DNA of 64,000 nt, from the NCBI RefSeq assembly GCF_001274725.1, contig NZ_LGUF01000007.1, positions 1,929,629-1,993,628 of the forward strand, in the 5' to 3' direction. The notes under the pieces were generated by a model. It saw only the letters and a list, made by a program, of their open reading frames with translations, did not search any database and had not been told where the DNA came from. Both the position numbers and the translations under genes were made by a program. Each line of letters begins with the position of its first letter. Positions within the stretch are counted from its first letter, which is position 1. This document shows, one piece after another, positions 18,454-26,348 of the stretch. The DNA is from Sporosarcina globispora (GTDB lineage: Bacteria; Bacillota; Bacilli; Bacillales; Cytobacillaceae).

Positions 18454-19524
18454 ATGCTGAATTTTATAATAAATTATATAGAAAATACTCCCCGAAAAAT
18501 GATCAGTTATGCTGAATATATCCAGGTGGCCCTGTATCATCCCGAATATGGGTATTATATGAAAAATTCACCTAAAATTGGGCCGGAAGGAGATTTTATT
18601 ACAACCAGCAATATTGCTGATATTTATGGAAGGACCATATCAAAGTGGTTTTATGAGGAGGCGCGCAGAAATAAGCTCCCTTTTCAGGTTTGCGAAATAG
18701 GGGGGGGCAATGGACGTTTCGCCAGAGCTTTCATTGACGAGTGGAATCTTATTGCTGACGAAGAGATTCATTATTCCATTTTAGAAACAAGCCCCTATCA
18801 TCGGAAGCTGCAGCAGCAACAGATTGCATTTTCTGAGCATATCAGACAAATAGATAGCTTGAATGAGGTTTCCCCATTCTGCGGCATGATTTTTTCTAAT
18901 GAGCTGTTTGATGCCTTGCCAGTACATTTAGTCGAAAAAATGAATGATCAATTGTATGAAATTATGGTAACTGTAAAAGAAGGCAAGCTTGCTGAGAAAG
19001 CTGTACCATTAACTAATGAGGATATTTCTTTATTTCTTGAAGAAAGCGGTTTGTCACTTAGCGATGGTCAAAGAATTGAAATTCCGCTGCAGATGAAGCA
19101 GATGATCAAAAGCTTGGCTGCTGCTCTTGATGAAGGCATTGTACTGACTGCCGATTATGGCTATACAGATGAGGAATGGCAAGCGCCGATGAGAAGGGAT
19201 GGAAGTCTCAGAGGTTATTACAGGCATTCTGTAATAAATAATGTACTCGAGCATCCGGGAGAGATGGATATAACCAGCCATATTCATTTCGATTCCCTGA
19301 TCCGCATAGGAGAAAAGGCAGGGCTGAACTTTTTGTTTAAGATGAGGCAGGACGAATTTTTGCTGTCTGCAGGCATTTTACAGGAGCTTGAAGATCATTA
19401 TGATCCTAATCCATTTTCTCTGATCAGTAAAAGAAACCGGGCAATTAGAAGCCTTATAATGCCATCAGGCATAAGTTCCGCATTCCATTTAATCCTTCAG
19501 GCAAAGAAAATTGGGAAAAAATAA
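18454..19524 (+). CDS. SAM-dependent methyltransferase, MidA/NDUFAF7 family
   Basis: A 356-residue protein of the MidA family (PF02636). It has ISYAEYIQVALYHPEYGYYM, then GDFITTSNIADIYG and the glycine-rich SAM loop CEIGGGNGRFARAF. SNELFDALPVH and ADYG motifs follow. The mitochondrial relative NDUFAF7 methylates an arginine of a complex I subunit; the bacterial target is unknown. AAAAGGAG is 6 bp before the ATG. It is a single gene, ended by a strong terminator. Confidence 0.88.
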   Translation: MLNFIINYIENTPRKMISYAEYIQVALYHPEYGYYMKNSPKIGPEGDFITTSNIADIYGRTISKWFYEEARRNKLPFQVCEIGGGNGRFARAFIDEWNLIADEEIHYSILETSPYHRKLQQQQIAFSEHIRQIDSLNEVSPFCGMIFSNELFDALPVHLVEKMNDQLYEIMVTVKEGKLAEKAVPLTNEDISLFLEESGLSLSDGQRIEIPLQMKQMIKSLAAALDEGIVLTADYGYTDEEWQAPMRRDGSLRGYYRHSVINNVLEHPGEMDITSHIHFDSLIRIGEKAGLNFLFKMRQDEFLLSAGILQELEDHYDPNPFSLISKRNRAIRSLIMPSGISSAFHLILQAKKIGKK

Positions 19525-19550
19525 AAAAGCGATGGATTCATCGCTTTTTT
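19523..19550. terminator. Bidirectional terminator between the methyltransferase and yqgY
   Basis: 12-bp perfect stem AAAAAAGCGATG / CATCGCTTTTTT with a GATT loop, in a convergent spacer. Confidence 0.9.
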
Positions 19551-19570
19551 ATATCTTTCGATAAAGGCTA

Positions 19571-19816
19571 TTAGTGGCCGCCCGCGCCTGGTGTCATCAT
19601 AAATGTTGACCAGTAAGTGAAGCCTACGAAGAAAACGGTTAAGTATGCTCCAAAAACATAAATATACATACGTTCGGAAAGCTTTAAGTAGCTTAAAAGC
19701 AGGAAAAATCCTGTTTGGCCGAAGAAAATCAAGGACGTTGTATACATGTCGCCAAGGTAAAACATAACGGCGAAAATTCCCGTCCAGAACCCTAATACTC
19801 TGTACATACGATCCAT
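19571..19816 (-). CDS. yqgY: Small membrane protein YqgY (DUF2626)
   Basis: An 81-residue protein with three hydrophobic segments: RVLGFWTGIFAVMFYLG, TSLIFFGQTGFFLLLSYLKL and MYIYVFGAYLTVFFVGFTYW. It ends TPGAGGH. Size, pattern and place match DUF2626/YqgY. An AAGGAGGG site lies before the ATG on the minus strand. No function is known. Confidence 0.82.
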   Translation of the reverse strand: MDRMYRVLGFWTGIFAVMFYLGDMYTTSLIFFGQTGFFLLLSYLKLSERMYIYVFGAYLTVFFVGFTYWSTFMMTPGAGGH

Positions 19817-19977
19817 ATGTATCCCTCCTTTTACCCTTACAAGTCCATCACTACAATATTATAAGTAAATGCTTAATAAAAGTAAATAATGGTTTCTAAA
19901 TAGTCCAGAAAAGAGCAGTGAAAAAATGATATGCCGATAAGCAGGGCTTTCAAATTCCGCATTTTCCTGGGTGTTCT

Positions 19978-20676
19978 TTAGCTTCCAACAATTGCCTTAT
20001 AGGAGCAAGTATCACAGCCGGCCAGCATATTCTGCTTTTCCACCAGCTGAATGGAATCAAACAAACTTTCAAACATTCCCTTCAGAAATTCATAGTGCAT
20101 ACTGCAAACTGGTTCTGCATGCTGAACTGCAACCTCTTTAAATGGGCAATTAAAAATTTGGAAGTAGACGACAGTCTTTTCGTCATTTGCATCAAATTCA
20201 GGGTGAAAGCCTGACATATCGGCAGCATGTTTTAAAATGTTTAATTTTTGGTCAAAAGTAAGTCTATCAGAGTCTGCAAATCTTTTAAGCTCTTGCTGAA
20301 TCAGCTCTCTGCCAAATTTTTTCCCAGTCGAGTGAAGCGCCTTTCTGCCTTCTTCACCTAACTCAAGCATTGTCTCCAAGGCTATTTTGGCAAGAAGCTG
20401 ATAATCTCTGTAAGGGAAATGAAGCTGAACTACATCATCAGATAAACGGTATAACCGGCTCGGCCTTCCGCCTTTGCCTGTCTTTTTTGTTTCAGATACA
20501 AGCATGTTGACATCTTCGAGCTTGGATAAATGCAGTCTTGCAACATTGGGATGAATGCTGAAGTGATCGGCAATCTCCTGTACTGTAACGTCTTTATGTC
20601 TTTTCGTAATGTATTGATAGATATAATAGCGGGTTGGATCGGATAACACATTAGTTATTTTTAATGTTTGCTCCAT
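19978..20676 (-). CDS. Helix-turn-helix regulator with a C-terminal cysteine-rich domain
   Basis: A 232-residue transcription factor. The N-terminal winged helix-turn-helix is ArsR/DeoR-like (LSDPTRYYIYQYI, VTVQEIADHFSIHPNVARLHL, GRPSRLYRLS). The C-terminal ligand domain has four cysteines spaced C-x13-C-x29-C-x2-C, beginning NCPFKEVAVQ. This layout resembles COG2345 regulators, including SufR-type iron-sulfur sensors, so a metal or Fe-S cofactor is plausible (inference). It is divergent from mgsR, sharing a 246-bp promoter region. Confidence 0.82.
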   Translation of the reverse strand: MEQTLKITNVLSDPTRYYIYQYITKRHKDVTVQEIADHFSIHPNVARLHLSKLEDVNMLVSETKKTGKGGRPSRLYRLSDDVVQLHFPYRDYQLLAKIALETMLELGEEGRKALHSTGKKFGRELIQQELKRFADSDRLTFDQKLNILKHAADMSGFHPEFDANDEKTVVYFQIFNCPFKEVAVQHAEPVCSMHYEFLKGMFESLFDSIQLVEKQNMLAGCDTCSYKAIVGS

Positions 20677-20840
20677 TTTATTGTCACCTCAAAAGGGTTA
20701 TTTATTCCTGAGGTCATCAGCTTACATTTTGTGATATAGCTGCGCCTTCCTGGCCTGCTTCCATTATAATACAGGCGATTGAGGTTAACACTGTAATCAC
20801 TATAAGTTTAGAAAATGTTCACAAAATGATGGTTAATAAG

Positions 20841-20869
20841 TTGTACAAAAATATATACATTAATAATAC
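20841..20869 (+). promoter_or_regulatory. Candidate promoter for mgsR
   Basis: TTGTAC at 20841-20846 and TAATAC at 20864-20869 with a 17-bp spacer, about 54 bp before the GTG start. No sigma-B type sequence was recognised. Confidence 0.35.
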
Positions 20870-20922
20870 AAATAATGCACAATGAATATAAATATTATAA
20901 TGAATTTGTGAGGTGAAGAGGT

Positions 20923-21275
20923 GTGAGTCAATTGATATTTTTTACATATCCCAGCTGTACTTCCTGCAGAATGACGAAAAAATGGCTGACACCCATTCAA
21001 TTGATTTTGAAGAAAGGCATCTCTTCAGGGAGACCCCATCACCAAGGGAATTATTAAAAATCCTTTCCTTAACATCAAGCGGCCTTGACGAGTTGCTCGC
21101 GACCCGAAGCCAAACCTATAAAAAACTGGAACAGAACCTTGAGGAATTATCTTTATCAGAAGTGGTGCATAGGGTAATTAAGGAGCCAAAACTGCTGCGG
21201 AGGCCCATCCTGACAAACGGAGATAAAATTGTCATAGTCTATAATCCGGATGCATTTAAGAAAATCGCCAAATAG
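20923..21275 (+). pseudogene. mgsR: MgsR/Spx-family regulator, disrupted by a one-base deletion
   Basis: Spx/ArsC-family regulator that binds RNA polymerase alpha; B. subtilis MgsR (YqgZ) controls part of the general stress response. Starting at GTG 20923 (GAGGTGAA site upstream), the frame reads the intact CxxC redox switch YPSCTSCRMTKKWL, then runs into a stop at about 21060. The remaining protein continues in another frame from 20988 (DTHSIDFEERHLF through LLRRPIL, the conserved RPI motif, to the stop at 21275). Restoring one base near 20988 joins the halves with exactly the MgsR spacing. Either a real mutation or a sequencing error. Confidence 0.85.
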
Positions 21276-21360
21276 ATTTTAAGAGGAATGTGTTTAATGT
21301 GCATTCTCTTTTTTTTTGACGTGAAAAAGGAAGGAACATCAGGTGCCCTTCCCATAAATA

Positions 21361-21432
21361 CTGGGCTAGCAGGATTCGAACCTGCGCATGACGGAGTCAA
21401 AGTCCGGTGCCTTACCGCTTGGCTATAGCCCA
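21361..21432 (-). tRNA. trnQ: tRNA-Gln (anticodon UUG)
   Basis: The cloverleaf fits on the minus strand: acceptor TGGGCTA / TAGCCCA with discriminator G, D-stem GCC/GGC, anticodon loop CTTTGAC with TTG, and T-arm GCAGG-TTCGAAT-CCTGC. The 3' CCA is not encoded, and the top of the anticodon stem has a C-U mismatch. It is a solitary tRNA between mgsR and comGA. Confidence 0.95.
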
Positions 21433-21579
21433 TCAATTCATTTAGTACACTTTTATTATGAAAAGAAAAAATTTATTTATTCACAAATTTGTCAAAAAGT
21501 TTTGACGGAATATGAAGGTGATGCTCAGGGTAAGTCGAATTATAGTCTATATCAATTGAAAAAGGTGGTGCATAATTAG

Positions 21580-22649
21580 TTGAGTACAATTGAAAGGATG
21601 GCAGAGCGTATTATTAAAGATGCCGTCAGGAGCCATGCTTCCGATATCCACATTATTCCCCGAAGAAAAGACACTCTCATTCAGCTGAGGTTTGGCAGCC
21701 AATTAGCCCCCAGGCTCTATCTCCCAAAAGAAGAGTGCGACAGACTGATTTCACATTTTAAATTTACCGCTTCTATGGACATTGGTGAAAAGAGACGGCC
21801 GCAAAGCGGTGCATATTCTCTTGAAGTAGACGGACAGATGACGGACTGCGGTTTTCAACCCTCCCATCAAGCCACAGCGAAAGCCTCGTTATCAGGATTC
21901 TGCCACAGCAGGAACAAATTCCTTTTTTTCAAATCAGCCTTTTCCCAGACATGACCAGAAAAATGATTGCGCTGCTAAAGCATGCTCATGGATTGATTAT
22001 TTTCACAGGCCCGACCGGCAGCGGAAAAACAACAACCTTGTATTCTTTGCTGAATGAAACTTCCCATATGTTCCATCGCAATGTGATTACACTCGAAGAT
22101 CCGATAGAAAAAGAGAATGACATGGTTCTTCAAGTTCAAGTGAATGAGAAAGCAGGTGTATCATATTCTGCAGGCTTGAAAGCAATTCTTCGCCATGACC
22201 CGGATATCATTATGGTCGGTGAAATCCGAGATGCGGAAACGGCGAAGATTGCAGTTAGGGCAGCGCTTACAGGTCATTTGGTTTTAAGCACGATGCATAC
22301 TCGGGATGCGCAGGGGGCTGTATACCGTTTAGCTGAATTTGGAGTGAATATGCTTGAAATCGAGCAGACACTTGTGGCTGTCACTGCCCAGCGTCTCGTC
22401 GAATTGAATTGCCCTTATTGTGAAGGAGAATGTTCTCCATTCTGCTATGGATACGGCAGGTGGAAAAGGGCAAGTGTGTTTGAACTTCTTGCAGGAAGGG
22501 CGCTTAATGCCTCCATAAAGCAGGCAAGAGGCGAAAGAATCCATGTAAAGTACCGTACATTGAAAGAAGTAATAACAAAAGGGATTGCTCTTGGCTTTAT
22601 AAAAGAATCTGAATACAGCAGGTGGGTGCATGATAATGAAGAAACATAA
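21580..22649 (+). pseudogene. comGA: Competence traffic ATPase ComGA, frameshifted
   Basis: PilT/GspE-type ATPase that drives assembly of the competence pseudopilus at the inner face of the membrane. From TTG 21580 the frame matches ComGA through KASDIH-like SHASDIHIIPRRKD, LISHFKFTASMDIGEKRRPQ and LEVDGQMT. It then shifts near 21844-21846. The expected continuation LRFSTLPSSHSESLVIRILP is encoded in another frame and runs into the second part, with Walker A GPTGSGKTTTLYS, the Asp box and Walker B DIIMVGEIRD. As written, the protein is cut at 21954; an internal ATG at 21951 could start only the C-terminal ATPase. A one-base loss, real or technical, explains it. Confidence 0.9.
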
Positions 22650-23667
22650 ATGGACCATTCAAGAGCAGGGGTTGTTTCTGAAGAATACTGGAGATCTGCT
22701 GGCCAGAGGGTACCCCTTATCTGAGGCGCTGGAGTCACTCATGCATCAGCTGCCGCAAAAACGTAGGCATGAAATAAGCCAGTGCCTTTATCAATTAAAA
22801 GAAGGATTCCCATTTTATCAAATTCTTGCAAACATGAACTTTAATAACAATTTAATTGGCTATGTCTTTTTTGCTGAACAGCATGGCGGACTTGCTTCCG
22901 CTTTTCTAGAAGGAAGCGAAATGGTGCTGAGAAAAGGCAAAGACCTTGAAAAATTGAAAAAACTGATGACCTATCCGGTTTTCCTAATGTTTATTACCGC
23001 TTTTCTGTTTATTTTCGTTGATAAAGTCTTATTGCCCCGTTTTTCTTCATTATTTGTTTCCATGCAGCTTCAGCCTAATTTCTTCACAAAAGCCGTTTAT
23101 CTGTTTGGGGACCTTCTCCCATTATTCATTCTGATCTCACTCTTCGGTTTGATCTCACTGCTTTTCTACTATTTTTTTAGATTCAGGAACCTTCCTCCTA
23201 TACAACAAAAAAAGATCATTGTAAAAATTCCTGCAGGAGGCCATTTTCTTCGGCTTTACTATACCCATTACTTTTCTGTACAGCTCAGCTACCTATTAAA
23301 TGGCGGCCTATCCATACATGAAGCACTTAGTCTTTTTGAGAAAAATGATAAGCAGCCTTTTTACAGGGCGCTTGGGGTAGCCGTGAAAACCAAACTGCGT
23401 GAGGGGTATAGGCTGGAAGATATACTGACGAGTTATCCTTTTTTTGAAAAGGAACTGGCTAATATTATTAGACACGGCCAAAAAAATGGAAGGCTGGATC
23501 AGGAATTAACTTTTTTCAGCAGGCACTGCCTAAACAAAATGGAGGAAAAGACAGAAAAACTTCTTAAATTGCTTCAGCCTCTTTTATATATGTTTATCGG
23601 TTTTTTAATAGTTTCAATGTATTTGGCAGTGCTGCTGCCCATGTTTCATCTACTGGAGGGATTTTAA
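22630..23667 (+). CDS. comGB: Competence pseudopilus membrane protein ComGB
   Basis: Polytopic platform protein of the GspF/PilC family, 345 residues, that anchors the pseudopilus machinery. It shows two GspF-type repeats, each with GxxLxxAL-like sequences (LLARGYPLSEALESL and LLNGGLSIHEALSLF), three clear membrane helices, and a C-terminal helix LLYMFIGFLIVSMYLAVLLPM. The gene overlaps the comGA end by 20 bp. The ATG at 22636 is an alternative start. The stop overlaps comGC. Confidence 0.93.
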   Translation: MIMKKHKWTIQEQGLFLKNTGDLLARGYPLSEALESLMHQLPQKRRHEISQCLYQLKEGFPFYQILANMNFNNNLIGYVFFAEQHGGLASAFLEGSEMVLRKGKDLEKLKKLMTYPVFLMFITAFLFIFVDKVLLPRFSSLFVSMQLQPNFFTKAVYLFGDLLPLFILISLFGLISLLFYYFFRFRNLPPIQQKKIIVKIPAGGHFLRLYYTHYFSVQLSYLLNGGLSIHEALSLFEKNDKQPFYRALGVAVKTKLREGYRLEDILTSYPFFEKELANIIRHGQKNGRLDQELTFFSRHCLNKMEEKTEKLLKLLQPLLYMFIGFLIVSMYLAVLLPMFHLLEGF

Positions 23668-23990
23668 TGAAATGGCACAAAATAAAAAATGAAAAAGGGT
23701 TCACACTCATTGAAATGATGATTGTTTTATTGGTGATCTCGGTGCTCTTAATCATCACCATTCCGAATGTAACGAAGCACAATTCAAAAATAAACAGCAA
23801 GGGATGCGATGCGTTTGTAAAAATGGTGCAGGCCCAGGTTCAGGCATATGAAATTGACAAAAAAGAGCTTCCTTCTGATATACAGGATTTAGTGGATGAG
23901 AATTATCTCAATGTCGGAACTACGACATGTCCAAATGGAGATGCCATTAAGATTTCTGCAGAGGGCAAGGTTGAATCCGCAGGATCATGA
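23667..23990 (+). CDS. comGC: Major competence pseudopilin ComGC
   Basis: 107-residue major pseudopilin. The type IV prepilin signal is KG-FTLIEMMIV: cleavage after Gly12 by ComC and methylation of the new Phe, with Glu at position +5. A single hydrophobic helix follows. Two cysteines, in KGCDAF and TTCPNG, likely form the intramolecular disulfide known for ComGC. It overlaps both neighbours by 1-4 bp, in a tightly coupled operon. Confidence 0.95.
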   Translation: MKWHKIKNEKGFTLIEMMIVLLVISVLLIITIPNVTKHNSKINSKGCDAFVKMVQAQVQAYEIDKKELPSDIQDLVDENYLNVGTTTCPNGDAIKISAEGKVESAGS

Positions 23991-24427
23991 TGAAAAATCA
24001 ACAAGGCTTTACATTGATAGAATCTCTTTTCGTTCTCAGTATTTTCCTTATCATTGCAACGATTACAGCTGTTCTCCTTAAACCGCAATTCCTCTATCTT
24101 GAAAAGATAATGTTCTTTTCCCAATTAAAATCTGACCTGCTTTATGCCCAGAATTATGCCATAACACATCAAACAGATGTAGCTATCCAAATTGTTCCCG
24201 GGGAGCATAGGTATACCGTTAAGGAAAAGCTTGCAGCTGATCCCATCATTAGCAGGGAATATCCGGGAATCATTGAGATTAAGCAGGGAACCATGCCATT
24301 GTATTTTCAGTATGGGCCAGGCGGAATTACAAATAAATTCGGGAGCTTCTATGTTAAAGCAGACAATGAGCAGTATAGGATTACCTTTTTAATCGGAAGA
24401 GGGAGATTCTATGTGGCGAAGGAATGA
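23987..24427 (+). CDS. comGD: Minor competence pseudopilin ComGD
   Basis: 146-residue minor pseudopilin. The prepilin motif QG-FTLIESLFVLSIF is at residues 6-20, then a globular C-terminal domain rich in strands (YRITFLIGRGRFYVA). It starts with an ATG overlapping the comGC stop and ends 17 bp into comGE. Confidence 0.9.
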   Translation: MMKNQQGFTLIESLFVLSIFLIIATITAVLLKPQFLYLEKIMFFSQLKSDLLYAQNYAITHQTDVAIQIVPGEHRYTVKEKLAADPIISREYPGIIEIKQGTMPLYFQYGPGGITNKFGSFYVKADNEQYRITFLIGRGRFYVAKE

Positions 24428-24740
24428 AGGCTTCTTTTTGGCTGAACTCCTGCTGTCATTATCAGGGATGCTGATTGCTGTGGGCATACTGTTTCCGCTG
24501 ATCATCAAAGCAATTGAGCATTCTGAAGAGGTGAAACAGGATCATAAAAGCATACAGCTGCTATATGAGAGTCTTCAGCAGGCCGCCTTGAAAGGAAGTT
24601 TTCCTGAGGGGAAGACTATAAAGAAAAATCAAACAGTCTATGAAATATTTCCTAAGGAAAACCAAGGATTAATGGAGGTTTGCATAAGATATGAAAATGT
24701 GCGGGAGAGAACGAAAGAAAAGTGTGAGATATTTCAATAA
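24411..24740 (+). CDS. comGE: Minor competence pseudopilin ComGE
   Basis: 109-residue minor pseudopilin. The prepilin-like site is EG-FFLAELLLSLSGM, with Glu at +5 retained, followed by a hydrophobic helix. Two cysteines are near the C-terminus (EVCIRY and EKCEIF). Overlap with comGD and a long overlap of 50 bp with comGF indicate compact, coupled coding. Confidence 0.85.
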   Translation: MWRRNEGFFLAELLLSLSGMLIAVGILFPLIIKAIEHSEEVKQDHKSIQLLYESLQQAALKGSFPEGKTIKKNQTVYEIFPKENQGLMEVCIRYENVRERTKEKCEIFQ

Positions 24741-25170
24741 TAATGGATTTTCGATGCTGGAGATGCTGTTTGCATTTTCAGTGTTTTTACTGATCGCTGC
24801 CATGGTGCCTGTAAGCTTTAATTTCCTCTTTCAGGACTGGAAAATGGAAGCGAGGACACAAAGACTTGAGTGGCATGTATTTATCAACCAGCTGAAAAAA
24901 GAAGTCAGACTTGCTGATACTGCTAATATCTCACCTAATGCAATTGTATTAACGATAGACGGAAAAAGTGTAATATATGAAAAATATGGTTCTAATTTGC
25001 GGAGGAGAGTTGATATGAAAGGCCATGAAATTGTCCTTCAAAAACTTGATGTTATCACATTCAATTCCATAAACGGTGGAGTTGAGATAAAAGCTTCCGA
25101 TGATTTTGATCAGGAATATTCCGCATTTCTTTATTACTTAATGAATATGGAGGATACTCATGTACCGTAA
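24691..25170 (+). CDS. comGF: Minor competence pseudopilin ComGF
   Basis: 159-residue minor pseudopilin with N-terminal NG-FSMLEMLFAFSVFLLIAAM resembling a prepilin helix; the rest is a beta-rich domain with DGKSVIYEKYGSNLRRRV. The start at ATG 24691 lies inside comGE; ATG 24697 is also possible. The stop region overlaps comGG. Confidence 0.85.
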   Translation: MKMCGRERKKSVRYFNNNGFSMLEMLFAFSVFLLIAAMVPVSFNFLFQDWKMEARTQRLEWHVFINQLKKEVRLADTANISPNAIVLTIDGKSVIYEKYGSNLRRRVDMKGHEIVLQKLDVITFNSINGGVEIKASDDFDQEYSAFLYYLMNMEDTHVP

Positions 25171-25543
25171 TCAGCATGGATTTGCTTATCCTCTTACTTT
25201 AACAATCATTCTGGCTGCACTCTTTCTCCTTACGATTCAATTAGATCAGTTTATCTCTGAAAAAAGGATAGTGAATCAGACGGAAACCGTCATGATGCAG
25301 GAGTATTATTTACTAAGCTCCTTCAAAAAGACTGAAAAAATGCTGAGCGAAAATATAGACCCGGAAAAGTCAGGAATTTATTTTTTTAAAAACGGATCTG
25401 TTTCATATGAGATCTCAGCAGTGGCATCAAGCTTAATTCAAATTACCTTTAAAACGAAAATTGGCTCTGATAAGGAAATTTTCGGATATGCTTACTATGA
25501 CACAGATCTGCAAAAAATGATAAAATGGATTGAAAAAAACTGA
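25160..25543 (+). CDS. comGG: Minor competence pseudopilin ComGG
   Basis: 127-residue minor pseudopilin with a less canonical N-terminus (QHGFAYPLTLTIILAALFL) and one membrane helix. The FKKTEKML and IQITFKTKIG segments are typical of ComGG. It is the last comG gene and abuts aroK. Confidence 0.85.
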   Translation: MYRNQHGFAYPLTLTIILAALFLLTIQLDQFISEKRIVNQTETVMMQEYYLLSSFKKTEKMLSENIDPEKSGIYFFKNGSVSYEISAVASSLIQITFKTKIGSDKEIFGYAYYDTDLQKMIKWIEKN

Positions 25544-25555
25544 GTGGGGATAATG

Positions 25556-26053
25556 ATGAAGCCAATTTACTTAATCGGATTCATGGGTGCCGGGAAAACA
25601 ACAACAGGAAAAGAGCTGGCATCCTGCATAAACCAGGAAGTAATCGATACAGATGAGGAAATAGTTAAGCGGGAGAAAAAAACCATTAATGATATTTTTG
25701 AAGAGCACGGAGAGGGATACTTCAGAGACCTTGAAACGCTTATATTAAATGACCTTGATAATAGGGCGGGGATCATTACAACTGGCGGAGGAATTGTAAC
25801 CAGGCCTGAAAACAGAAAAAAGCTGAAAGAAAATGGTATTGTTTTTTTCCTATATGCATCTCCTGAAGAAATATTTAAGCGCATTGAAAAAGATCAATCC
25901 AGACCACTGCTGAAAGGTGATAAAAAAAGGCTTATTCAGGAACTTTATGAAAAAAGGCTTCCTCTCTATAGAGAAACCGCCCATGTGGTCATTGATACGA
26001 CTAATAAAGATAAAGCAGAGATTATACAAGAGATAGTTGAGTGTTTAGGGTGA
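25556..26053 (+). CDS. aroK: Shikimate kinase
   Basis: Phosphorylates shikimate at the 3-OH in aromatic amino acid synthesis. The 165-residue enzyme has Walker A GFMGAGKT at residues 8-15, the shikimate-binding DTDEEIVKR and FRDLE, the TGGGIV loop, and a lid with RPLLKG. The ATG at 25556 is 5 bp after GGGGA; a GTG at 25544 right after the comGG stop is an alternative. It may be co-transcribed from comG read-through but needs its own expression outside competence. Confidence 0.93.
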   Translation: MKPIYLIGFMGAGKTTTGKELASCINQEVIDTDEEIVKREKKTINDIFEEHGEGYFRDLETLILNDLDNRAGIITTGGGIVTRPENRKKLKENGIVFFLYASPEEIFKRIEKDQSRPLLKGDKKRLIQELYEKRLPLYRETAHVVIDTTNKDKAEIIQEIVECLG

Positions 26054-26130
26054 AACCTTGTTGGACATACTTGTAAATGATAAAAGCAGCTGTTTGTGCA
26101 ATAATGTGCGGAAAAAGGCAGGTATGACCA

Positions 26131-26316
26131 ATGAAATCGAACGATTATGTAAAGTATCTTACACAGACAGTAGTGAAATATATTGATCAGCCCAAAGATG
26201 AACGGAAACGGCATAGAATAGAGAAAAAGGACATGAAGGAGCCGTTTTTATTCAGATGGTTTGGCATACTCTCTTATCTTTTCTACTGGGGGATGAAAAG
26301 AAAAAAGCATAAATAG
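26131..26316 (+). CDS. yqzE: YqzE family protein
   Basis: A 61-residue, very basic protein: SNDYVKYLTQTVVKYIDQPK, then KRHRIEKK, and a C-terminal aromatic helix FRWFGILSYLFYWGMKRKK, probably a membrane or interface anchor. It lies downstream of comG as B. subtilis yqzE does. Function unknown. Its terminator was split by the adjacent IS. Confidence 0.82.
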   Translation: MKSNDYVKYLTQTVVKYIDQPKDERKRHRIEKKDMKEPFLFRWFGILSYLFYWGMKRKKHK

Positions 26317-26331
26317 TTTTCATACAAAAAA

Positions 26332-26348
26332 CCGGCATAGTCTGCCGG
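26332..26348. repeat. Left copy of 17-bp target duplication, half of a split terminator
   Basis: CCGGCATAGTCTGCCGG, preceded by six A. Identical to 27922-27938. It can still terminate leftward transcripts leaving the IS, but has no T-run for yqzE. Confidence 0.9.

Noticed and set aside
20977-20982. Run of six A in mgsR as a programmed -1 frameshift site
   Set aside because: Slippage on the A-run would give KKMADTHS, losing the conserved KKWL. A one-base deletion after CTG restores the family spacing exactly. No downstream stimulatory stem was seen.
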